DNA of 64,000 nucleotides from Maribacter aquimaris. Lineage in GTDB: Bacteria > Bacteroidota > Bacteroidia > Flavobacteriales > Flavobacteriaceae. A model generated the notes under the pieces. It did no database searches, was not told the DNA's origin, and saw nothing but the letters and a program-made list of their open reading frames with translations. The DNA lies in contig NZ_JABTCF010000006.1 in NCBI RefSeq assembly GCF_014596745.1, positions 124,001 to 188,000 on the forward strand, read 5' to 3'. Shown one piece after another: positions 50,858 to 57,500 of this stretch. How positions within the stretch are numbered: position 1 is the first letter of the stretch; each line of letters begins with the position of its first letter. A program made the translations under genes and the position numbers.

Positions 50858-51700
50858 ATGGACAAAAACAGATTATCCATCACAAAGAATTCAGGTGAGA
50901 AGGAACCCTTCTCAATGGAAAAGTTTAAAGAATCGCTACAGGTCTGTGGCGTAAAAAACGACGAGGTAGAATCTATTGTTCAAACTATGGAGCCACAGTT
51001 ATATGATGGTATAACCTCTAATGAAATCCATAAAAGAATCTTCCCCCTTTTAAAGAAATACAACCGTTTGTACGCTTCAAAATATAATCTAAAACGGGCT
51101 ATTTTTGATTTGGGACCTACTGGATATCCTTTTGAGAAAATGGTAAGTGCATTGTTGCATCATAAAGGATACAACACCAAAGTAGGTGTAATTTTACAAG
51201 GAGAATGCGTTACCCATGAAATAGACGTTTTGGCAGAAAAAGACGGGGACGTATATGCTATTGAATGCAAGTTTCATTCCAAGTCCGATTATTCAAGTAA
51301 CGTTAAAACGCCCCTATACATCAATTCGAGATTCCTGGACATTCAAAAAAAATGGAACTCGGACACCAAAAACAAAACGCATTTAAAACAGGGTTGGCTG
51401 GTTACCAATACCCGTTTCACCACTGATGCCATCAATTACGCGAAATGTGTGGGTCTAACATTATTGAGTTGGGACTACCCAAAAAACAACGGGATAAACA
51501 AAAATATAGATGAATTCAGTTTATATCCTGTTACGGCATTGACCACATTGACACAACATGAAAAAGAACAACTGATCGCAATGGATGTAATCTTAATCAA
51601 GGAGCTTAGTGAAAAAACCAATATTTTGGGACAACTCAAATTTTCCCCAAACAAAATAAAGCAAGTACTGTCAGAGGTCCATCAGCTATGCCGCATTTAA
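50858..51700 (+). CDS. ATP-cone domain fused to Mrr-type endonuclease
   Basis: A 280-residue cytoplasmic protein. Residues about 6-88 form an ATP-cone, the nucleotide-sensing domain usually seen in ribonucleotide reductase and NrdR (LSITKNSGEKEPFSMEKFKE and later RLYASKYNLKRAIF). Residues about 90-190 are a PD-(D/E)xK nuclease domain with Glu94, Asp123 in HEIDVLAE and Glu136-x-Lys138 in AIECKFH. The C-terminal 50 residues are helical, possibly a DNA-binding helix-hairpin. No methyltransferase is nearby, so it is not part of a restriction-modification pair. An ATP- or dATP-gated nuclease is inferred. Confidence 0.75.
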   Translation: MDKNRLSITKNSGEKEPFSMEKFKESLQVCGVKNDEVESIVQTMEPQLYDGITSNEIHKRIFPLLKKYNRLYASKYNLKRAIFDLGPTGYPFEKMVSALLHHKGYNTKVGVILQGECVTHEIDVLAEKDGDVYAIECKFHSKSDYSSNVKTPLYINSRFLDIQKKWNSDTKNKTHLKQGWLVTNTRFTTDAINYAKCVGLTLLSWDYPKNNGINKNIDEFSLYPVTALTTLTQHEKEQLIAMDVILIKELSEKTNILGQLKFSPNKIKQVLSEVHQLCRI

Positions 51701-51879
51701 ATAAATGATCAAAAACACTCTGGAAAACCAAAAAAACAAGATATATGCATTATTTTATGAAATAAACGCTCGCCTTCATTCTTTTATATGCGAACATGGC
51801 ATGTAATAAAAGAAGCAGGGAAAGCCCTAAGGACTTTTTTAAAATCGATATTTTTACCACGATTGTCAGTGAATAATTG

Positions 51880-51899
51880 GGAAGGATTATTGTCCTTCC
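51880..51899. promoter_or_regulatory. inverted repeat upstream of the truncated haemoglobin
   Basis: GGAAGGA and TCCTTCC, seven-base perfect arms around TTATTG, end 23 bases before the ATG at 51923. The AGGA/TCCT theme recurs in the leader of the downstream RIC gene. It may be an operator or an RNA hairpin. Confidence 0.4.
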
Positions 51900-51922
51900 T
51901 TAACTATAATATAAGGAACGCC

Positions 51923-52315
51923 ATGCAAACGAAAAAAGACATAAAAAATAGGGAAGATGTTTCCTTGTTGATAAACACCTTTTATAAGAAAATACGGAAG
52001 GACGAAATACTAGGACCTATCTTCAACAACATTATTTCGGACTGGGATGCCCATTTGGAGTTGCTGACCGATTTCTGGGAAACACAATTGTTCCTTAAGC
52101 GGAAATACTATGGCAACCCTGTAACCGCACATCAGGAAGTAGACGACAAAACAAACCATACCATTTCATCCGAGCATTTCGGTTTTTGGCTAAACCTTTG
52201 GTTTGAAACCTTGGACGAATTATTTGAGGGGGAAACTGCCTGGGTTGCCAAGAACAGGGCCCAAAAAATGAGTACTATGTTATTCATGCAAATGTATCAA
52301 CATCGGAAAAAGTAA
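51923..52315 (+). CDS. group III truncated haemoglobin
   Basis: A 130-residue heme protein of the 2-over-2 fold. The proximal His is His85 in SSEHFGFWLNLW, with Tyr21 at the distal B10-like position, Trp52 in DFWETQLF and GPIFNN at the AB loop. The frame stays open to 51788, but that extension is basic, has no match to the family, and crosses an inverted repeat; ATG at 51923 gives the normal length. Group III proteins are linked to nitric oxide or oxygen handling, in line with the RIC gene that follows. Confidence 0.85.
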   Translation: MQTKKDIKNREDVSLLINTFYKKIRKDEILGPIFNNIISDWDAHLELLTDFWETQLFLKRKYYGNPVTAHQEVDDKTNHTISSEHFGFWLNLWFETLDELFEGETAWVAKNRAQKMSTMLFMQMYQHRKK

Positions 52316-52395
52316 TCTGCCAATTTCAAAATACCCCTCCTCGCATAAAACTTTTGGACAGCCATTCATGCTACACAAATTTTAATTCGGATATT

Positions 52396-52426
52396 TTTGT
52401 CCTATTTAAAAATAATACTATCTTTG
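52396..52426 (+). promoter_or_regulatory. Bacteroidota-type promoter of the RIC leader
   Basis: TTTG at 52396-52399 and TATCTTTG (TAnnTTTG) at 52419-52426 are separated by 19 bases. Transcription should start near 52432, giving a leader of nearly 190 bases before the ATG at 52620. Confidence 0.7.
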
Positions 52427-52582
52427 TACAGGTCTGGATTAAGGAAGTGCAATGCCGACAAACCGTGGAAACGTGTTGACCTACGATGCTGGGTAATAAA
52501 TCAACACACGAACCCCGAGGGAGGGCTTAAGCTATAAAAAACCAAATCATCTTAATCTTAAATAGGACAATTTTATCCTATT
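52397..52582. promoter_or_regulatory. operator-like inverted repeats around the RIC leader
   Basis: TTGTCCTATTTAA (52397-52409), lying between the -33 and -7 elements, is a perfect inverted copy of TTAAATAGGACAA (52558-52570). The downstream copy is also one half of a second palindrome, with arms AATAGGA (52561-52567) and TCCTATT (52576-52582). Three half-sites of the same motif in one regulatory region suggest binding by a dimeric regulator and perhaps DNA looping. Confidence 0.6.
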
Positions 52583-52619
52583 CAATCATAAAACAGTCAA
52601 AAACAAAATCAAAGCTATC
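52432..52619 (+). ncRNA. structured 5' leader of the RIC gene (candidate riboregulator)
   Basis: The leader can fold with an outer helix GATTAAG (52437-52443) to CTTAATC (52551-52557) and an inner helix GTGTTGA (52473-52479) to TCAACAC (52501-52507). The inner loop is conserved-looking (CTACGATGCTGGGTAA), and a GC-rich segment ACCCCGAGGGAGGGC follows. This is unusual in an AT-rich spacer. It does not match a riboswitch class that I can recall. A 14-codon ORF starts at 52452 and ends at TAA, so a leader peptide is an alternative. Confidence 0.4.
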
Positions 52620-53351
52620 ATGGAAAATACACTTAAAACAAACATTGGCGAAATAGTGGCCGAAGATTATCGAACCGCGCAAGTCTTTAAAGCGCACAAT
52701 ATAGACTTCTGTTGCAGGGGTAACAGGAGTATACAGGAAGTGGCCGAAAAAAACAAACTGGATGCGGATAAACTATTCAAGGAGATTGAGGAGGTATTGA
52801 ATCAAACCCATGCCGATACTATTGATTTTAAATCATGGCCCTTGGACCTACTTGCCGACTATATTGAGAAAAAGCACCATCGCTATGTAGAAAAACAAAT
52901 TCCCGTATTAAAACAATTCTTGACAAAGCTATGTCAGGTTCATGGGGAACGCCACCCAGAACTATTTGAAATTAGCGATCATTTCACGAAGTCCGCTGAT
53001 GAATTGACCAAGCACATGAAAAAAGAAGAGTTAGTGGTTTTCCCTGCCATACGCAAAATGGTAAAAGCCACACAAAACGCCAGTGTTTTGGACAACTTTC
53101 ATTTTGGAACCATTCAAAATCCAATCCAGGTGATGATGCAGGAACACGATAATGAAGGTGAACGATTTAGGCAAATAGACGCCTTAAGCAACAACTACAC
53201 CCCTCCGGCAGATGGTTGCACCACATACAAAGTAGCATTTTCGTTGCTCAAAGATTTTGAAAATGACCTACACAACCATATTCATTTGGAAAACAACATC
53301 TTATTTCCAAAAGCTGAGGAATTGGAAAAACAATTGGGCGATCCACGATAA
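52620..53351 (+). CDS. ric: iron-sulfur cluster repair di-iron protein (RIC/ScdA/YtfE)
   Basis: A 243-residue protein that repairs iron-sulfur clusters damaged by nitric oxide or oxidants. The N-terminal ScdA domain has Cys31-Cys32 in NIDFCCRGNRSI. The hemerythrin-like four-helix domain carries His and Glu ligands in IEKKHHRYVEK, HGERHPEL, HMKKEELVVFP, MQEHDNEGERF and NHIHLENNILFPKA, forming the di-iron site. A long structured leader precedes it, and a second hemerythrin-type gene follows after 15 bases. Confidence 0.94.
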   Translation: MENTLKTNIGEIVAEDYRTAQVFKAHNIDFCCRGNRSIQEVAEKNKLDADKLFKEIEEVLNQTHADTIDFKSWPLDLLADYIEKKHHRYVEKQIPVLKQFLTKLCQVHGERHPELFEISDHFTKSADELTKHMKKEELVVFPAIRKMVKATQNASVLDNFHFGTIQNPIQVMMQEHDNEGERFRQIDALSNNYTPPADGCTTYKVAFSLLKDFENDLHNHIHLENNILFPKAEELEKQLGDPR

Positions 53352-53366
53352 AGGCCATACGAAAGG

Positions 53367-53828
53367 ATGAAAACATCACCCATAAAAAGGAGTAAGGCAT
53401 TAATGCCGGTAAGTCGTGACCATCATTACGGCTTACTCCTTTGTTATAAATTACGGACTGGCTTCAGTAAGAACATAGCCCCTGAAAGAATGAAACGGTA
53501 CACCGATTGGTTCTTTAAAACGCACCTCATACCCCATTTTGAGGTGGAGGAAAAATACATTTTCCCCATTTTAGGCAACCAACATGAACTGGTAAAAAGA
53601 GCAATTTCGGAACACTGCGCAATGGTTGGTCTTTTTGAAAATACCCATGACATTGAACTATCGTTGCATCAAATAGAGGAAACCTTAAAACAACATATAC
53701 GTTTTGAAGAACGTGAATTGTTCAATGCCATAGAAAAGGTCGCCACCCAAGCCCAACTAGCTTTAGTTGCTGAATTTCATAAAGATGAAGATTTCATAGA
53801 CAACCAAGACGATCCTTTTTGGGAATAA
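53367..53828 (+). CDS. hemerythrin-domain protein
   Basis: A 153-residue four-helix protein. The His/Glu ligand pattern is visible: PVSRDHHYGLLLCYKL, HLIPHFEVEEKYIFPIL, ISEHCAMVGLF and QHIRFEERELFNAIE. These match single-domain hemerythrins that bind a non-heme di-iron centre and react with oxygen or NO. It is co-transcribed with the RIC gene, so it probably serves NO or redox defence. Convergent with the 129-residue hypothetical gene. Confidence 0.88.
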   Translation: MKTSPIKRSKALMPVSRDHHYGLLLCYKLRTGFSKNIAPERMKRYTDWFFKTHLIPHFEVEEKYIFPILGNQHELVKRAISEHCAMVGLFENTHDIELSLHQIEETLKQHIRFEERELFNAIEKVATQAQLALVAEFHKDEDFIDNQDDPFWE

Positions 53829-53918
53829 AAAGACGAACAAACTTAATTTTTACTTAAAGCGCAGGTCGATTCCTATTGACAACGCATTCGTTGATGGCAT
53901 AACCCCCCAATACCACGG

Positions 53919-54308
53919 TTATCTTTTGGCATTCAAAAGTATTTTGGAAAGTACCTTCCCTTTTAATGCCCTGTAATTCCTAAGGTGCTCAAGATATAGG
54001 TTACGATGCTTCTCATGATTATTCAGATAGAAGGCATCACAGGCCATATCATCGCATTCCTTTGCATTCCGCATCGCGGTCTCATAACGGTACATTGCCC
54101 CGGATTTCAACGTATTCTCACGACGCATGGCCAATAGTTGGGCATAGAGATTGGCATCGTTCAACATGAGGTTTTCAATATCTATAAGAAAATCCAATTC
54201 CTGGTTGATATACTCCAAACTTTCCGTCCACCCCTCCAGTTCTTTTTTATCCTTCTTGAACATGATCCTGCTGTCGGACTCATGTTCATAAAATAGTCGT
54301 GTGCTCAT
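53919..54308 (-). CDS. helical protein of unknown function downstream of a GreA-like gene
   Basis: A 129-residue, largely helical, charged protein without membrane segments or signal. Notable features are two Cys (ECDDMACDAFYL) and two His (NNHEKHRNLYLEHLRNY). The start codon overlaps the stop of the GreA-like gene by four bases (ATGA), so the two are co-translated and may act together. No family was recognised. Confidence 0.7.
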   Translation of the reverse strand: MSTRLFYEHESDSRIMFKKDKKELEGWTESLEYINQELDFLIDIENLMLNDANLYAQLLAMRRENTLKSGAMYRYETAMRNAKECDDMACDAFYLNNHEKHRNLYLEHLRNYRALKGKVLSKILLNAKR

Positions 54309-54724
54309 AATACCATGCTCGCATTTAATTTTTGATTCCCCTGCTCCACCTTCTCAATCGTTAAGTTCTGTTCCCCCGCAGGAAACTCCCAAACAATGGT
54401 ATCGCCCTCGGCATAACCAATAACCGCAGAACCCATAGGTGTCAACAACGATATCTTACCGTGCTTTACATCACTTTCCGCGGGTGTGACCAAAGTGAAT
54501 TCCTTATTCCATCCTTTTTCAGAAACTATAGTTATAGTACTATTAAAGCGAATCACATCCTTGGGCATATCCTTTTCGTCGCATATTTTTGCGGATTCCA
54601 TCTCACTATTCAACTTTTTAATGGATTTCCCCAAGGTAACATCCTTGTAATACCTCGAAAGATTCATTAGCTTTTTCAGCAGAACATATTCCTTCTTTTC
54701 TATGACTAAATTTCCGTATTTCAT
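54305..54724 (-). CDS. GreA/GreB-family (Rnk-like) protein 1
   Basis: A 139-residue protein. The C-terminal half (NSTITIVSEKG, then KISLLTPMGSAVIGYAEGDTIVWEFPAG) is the FKBP-like GreA/GreB C-domain. The N-terminus is a helical segment of about 50 residues, shorter than the full GreA coiled coil, so it resembles Rnk-type RNA polymerase binders. It shares the MKYG-x-LV-x-EKK start with the second copy at 56729-57208. It follows gdhA on the same strand and is coupled to the 129-residue gene. Confidence 0.82.
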   Translation of the reverse strand: MKYGNLVIEKKEYVLLKKLMNLSRYYKDVTLGKSIKKLNSEMESAKICDEKDMPKDVIRFNSTITIVSEKGWNKEFTLVTPAESDVKHGKISLLTPMGSAVIGYAEGDTIVWEFPAGEQNLTIEKVEQGNQKLNASMVL

Positions 54725-54927
54725 TTTTTTATTATTTAAGTTTTAGGCTACCTCCATTGATAAAAAGGGAGAAACCCAATTATTTACCAATAGACATAGG
54801 ATTAGTAGGCCCAAGGATTGAACCATCATCCTTATTCGGGATATGGTCAACGCCCTGAGCCTACCCCCCACATGGGGAAACAATAAGATATTGACTATCT
54901 ATTTACACTCTTTTTCCCGTTGATGTA

Positions 54928-56220
54928 TCATGGGAAAATTCCACGTTGCTCATACGCTTGTTCCAATCGTTCTATGGCAATGATAAAAGCAGCAGACCTC
55001 ATATCGACACCCCTTTCCTTGGATGTTTTGAGCACCCTGCTAAACGACCCCCGAAGTTTCTTTTCCAACTTTTCCATTACTTCTTCCAGATGCCAGATCT
55101 CCCCGTTCCTGTTTTGGAGCCATTCATAATAACTACCGATAACACCCCCGGAATTACATAATATATCGGGAATGATATCAATACCTTTTTTCAACAAGAT
55201 CTTCTCTGCCTCAACATCAGTTGGCCCGTTGGCCCCCTCAGCAATCAAGTACGCCTTGATGCTTGATGCATTTTCCGCAGTTATTTGGTTCCCTAAGGCG
55301 GCTGGCACGCAGATATCACAATCCAAGCCAAAGAAATCCTTGTTCTCTATCGCTTGGGCATCCGCGAAGCCCAATATGCTACCTTTATTGGCTTGGGAAT
55401 ACTCCAATAACTTTTCGACCGAAATACCATCCTCGTTGTAGACACTACCAAAAGCATCTTGGACAGCGGTCAATATCGCTCCTTCCTTTTCAAGAAAATA
55501 AGCAGTCCAATACCCTACGTTACCAAAACCCTGTACGATGAATTTCTTGCCTTTAAGATCGACTTTCTTGTTTTCGGCCCAAAACTTGATATTTAGGAAA
55601 ACCCCAAATCCTGTGGCTCTATCCCTTCCCTCTGAACCTCCAACACCTAAAGGTTTTCCGGTAACGACATGCATGTTCTTTGACCGCTCATTAGGCGATT
55701 TGGTAGACATATACGTATCCAAAATCCATGCCATTACCTGTGGATTCGTATTTACATCAGGTGCAGGAATATCCAATTCCGGCCCTATGTTATCCCCCAA
55801 GGCATAAGTAAACCTACGGGTAATCCGTTCCAATTCCGATTGGCTGTATTTAGAAGGAAGCAATTGTATTCCCCCTTTGGCCCCACCGTAAGGCAAGCCT
55901 GCCAAAGAAGTTTTCCAGGTCATCCACATGGCCAAAGCCCTTGCGGCATCAATATCAACCGTAGGGTGATATCTCAATCCTCCTTTATAGGGACCCAACG
56001 CGTTATTATGCTGTACCCTATACCCAGTGAAAACCTCTACTTCCCCATTATCCATTCGGACGGGAAAATGCACGACCAATTCGTTATTGGTCACTTCCAA
56101 TATTTTACGAATATTGGCGTTTAGGCCGATTATATCGGCGGCATGGTTGAACTGTCGCATAACGTTGTCCAACATACCCTGTTTTTGTTGCCTTTTTTTC
56201 TTTGGCGTTTTTGTTATCAT
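54928..56220 (-). CDS. gdhA: glutamate dehydrogenase (Glu/Leu/Phe/Val family)
   Basis: A 430-residue oxidoreductase interconverting glutamate and 2-oxoglutarate plus ammonia. The substrate lysines are in YKGGLRYHPTVD and GGAKGGIQL (about 85-115), and the dinucleotide motif is GFGNVGYW (about 225). A second conserved region, VPAALGNQIT, is near 308 and LCNSGGVIGSYYEWLQN near 355. Length and motifs match the NAD-type hexameric enzymes. It lies within a minus-strand unit containing two GreA-like proteins, which could link nitrogen assimilation to the NtrC-type regulator upstream. Confidence 0.92.
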   Translation of the reverse strand: MITKTPKKKRQQKQGMLDNVMRQFNHAADIIGLNANIRKILEVTNNELVVHFPVRMDNGEVEVFTGYRVQHNNALGPYKGGLRYHPTVDIDAARALAMWMTWKTSLAGLPYGGAKGGIQLLPSKYSQSELERITRRFTYALGDNIGPELDIPAPDVNTNPQVMAWILDTYMSTKSPNERSKNMHVVTGKPLGVGGSEGRDRATGFGVFLNIKFWAENKKVDLKGKKFIVQGFGNVGYWTAYFLEKEGAILTAVQDAFGSVYNEDGISVEKLLEYSQANKGSILGFADAQAIENKDFFGLDCDICVPAALGNQITAENASSIKAYLIAEGANGPTDVEAEKILLKKGIDIIPDILCNSGGVIGSYYEWLQNRNGEIWHLEEVMEKLEKKLRGSFSRVLKTSKERGVDMRSAAFIIAIERLEQAYEQRGIFP

Positions 56221-56421
56221 CTACTTATTATTTAAAACTAATTGTCTTTGGTTCTTACTCCTTTTAAAATTACCATTATTATGCTTACCGTAAGCTATTC
56301 CTTCATCCAAATAATGCTCATAATCACTGCACAAGGTAATATTACTTTTGTCCGTTGTCAATTCACAAAAGGATACAAACCGGCATGTAGAGCAAATACT
56401 TCTATTATATTTTTGTCGCAT
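56221..56421 (-). CDS. small four-Cys protein upstream of gdhA
   Basis: A 66-residue peptide beginning MRQKYNRSICSTCRFVSFC. Four Cys occur as Cys-x2-Cys-x6-Cys followed by another 13 residues later in NITLCSDYEHYLDEG, a possible zinc or iron-sulfur site. A longer GTG start at 56496 would add 25 residues. The gene abuts gdhA without spacing. No family name was recognised, but the Cys pattern and position support a real gene. Confidence 0.6.
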   Translation of the reverse strand: MRQKYNRSICSTCRFVSFCELTTDKSNITLCSDYEHYLDEGIAYGKHNNGNFKRSKNQRQLVLNNK

Positions 56422-56533
56422 CCAAATTCTATTTAAACCCGTATTAATATCAGAAATACCTAACCGACTCTCCCTATTAAAACCAAACAAATTCACTTTC
56501 GGGAAAGCCGGATAGATAACACCACCAAACTAA

Positions 56534-56644
56534 CTATTTTGAACATCGCCAACATGACTGTGCATTAATTTCAAAGTCATCGGATATAAACCTGTGGTTA
56601 CCTAAGAATTGGCGACCTCCATTATGTTTGACCCTAAACTGCAT
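56534..56644 (-). CDS. possible 36-aa Cys-containing peptide
   Basis: A short ATG frame reading MQFRVKHNGGRQFLGNHRFI and ending INAQSCWRCSK before TAG. The Cys-x2-Cys end and unbiased codon use are suggestive, but no family was recognised. It sits in the 230-base spacer between GreA-like protein 2 and the four-Cys gene. Confidence 0.2.
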   Translation of the reverse strand: MQFRVKHNGGRQFLGNHRFISDDFEINAQSCWRCSK

Positions 56645-56728
56645 TGTACCGTATTTAATTATTTACTTCAGTAACTACTATTTTGTTATCCGCAACACGT
56701 TTTTCGTAATTTGGACTACCCTCCCAAT

Positions 56729-57208
56729 CTATATGAATTGATTTTTTGGATATTTAGGCAGAACGTTCGTGAATACTTCTTCGGAAATATTCACTTTAAA
56801 ATGTTTGGGGCTTTGTTTAACCCTCTTTATTTTAAGTTTAATAATATTGGAAGGCAAACCATAATTGATACAATCACCCTCTGACAAACCTATTACAGAG
56901 GCACCCAACGTACTTTGCACGGATAATTTATCCTTTTCTATATCCTTTTCCGAGGGCAATACCAACTGGAAGGTTTTACACCACCCCAATTCGCTGCGCA
57001 CGGTAACAATCGAATACAGCCTAACAATATCTTCCGGAATATCTTCCAAATCATATATCTGGGCATCTGACATATTCTCCTCTAAAGCCTCCAATGCATC
57101 TTTATGGGCATAATCCTCGATATAGTGATTCAGCTGTACATAGCGCTTTATCATCACAAAATCCTTCTTCTCAAAAACCAGACTTCCATATTTCATTTTT
57201 TCTTCCAT
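56729..57208 (-). CDS. GreA/GreB-family (Rnk-like) protein 2
   Basis: A 159-residue paralogue of the 54305-54724 product. It shares MKYGSLVFEKKDF, the acidic helix DIPEDIVRLYSIVTVRSE and the C-terminal LSVQSTLGASVIGLSEGD, again the GreA/GreB FKBP-like domain with a shortened N-terminal hairpin. ATG at 57196 would match the paralogue start exactly and is as likely as 57208. A sigma-54-like promoter lies about 150 bases upstream (57356-57371). It would interact with RNA polymerase; effect on transcription unknown. Confidence 0.8.
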   Translation of the reverse strand: MEEKMKYGSLVFEKKDFVMIKRYVQLNHYIEDYAHKDALEALEENMSDAQIYDLEDIPEDIVRLYSIVTVRSELGWCKTFQLVLPSEKDIEKDKLSVQSTLGASVIGLSEGDCINYGLPSNIIKLKIKRVKQSPKHFKVNISEEVFTNVLPKYPKNQFI

Positions 57209-57355
57209 ATCCCCCCTTTATTGTTCCATCGATCCATACTGACCGACGTACCATTTACGGCTTTCCATTTCCCCTTTTGTATTAGATGGGCCCTAGTCCT
57301 TCGAATAGCCTGCACAAAGAATTGGGTCATCATAGGATGCTGTTTTCCCCTATTG

Positions 57356-57371
57356 GGCAAAAGGCATGCCC
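57356..57371 (-). promoter_or_regulatory. sigma-54-type promoter candidate
   Basis: On the minus strand GGGCATGCCTTTTGCC matches the -24/-12 consensus TGGCAYRN4TTGC: GG and GC are exactly ten bases apart, with CATG and TT in place. The first T and last W are not matched. It lies between the NtrC-type regulator gene and GreA-like gene 2, reading towards the latter. An ATAGG/CCTAT inverted pair sits at 57332-57353 near the predicted start. Confidence 0.55.
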
Positions 57372-57500
57372 AAGGCATGAACAAACGATCAACTAAAGCA
57401 CAACCACCTGATTATAAGTATGTTATAAAACTAAATGAAATAGGGATCCAAAAAGTAATCGGGGAGTTTTACCCCTGATGGGGAATTTTTACCCAGTAGG

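Noticed and set aside
50858-51700. Type IV or type II restriction-modification system
   Set aside because: No methyltransferase or partner gene nearby; the nuclease stands alone after an outer-membrane protein gene.
51788-51922. N-terminal 45-residue extension of the truncated haemoglobin
   Set aside because: The segment has no family match, crosses an inverted repeat, and the ATG at 51923 gives the normal family length.
52452-52496. 14-codon leader peptide gene before ric
   Set aside because: Start context AAGGAAG is suggestive, but Bacteroidota seldom use Shine-Dalgarno sequences and the peptide has no regulatory codon run; mentioned only as an alternative reading of the leader.
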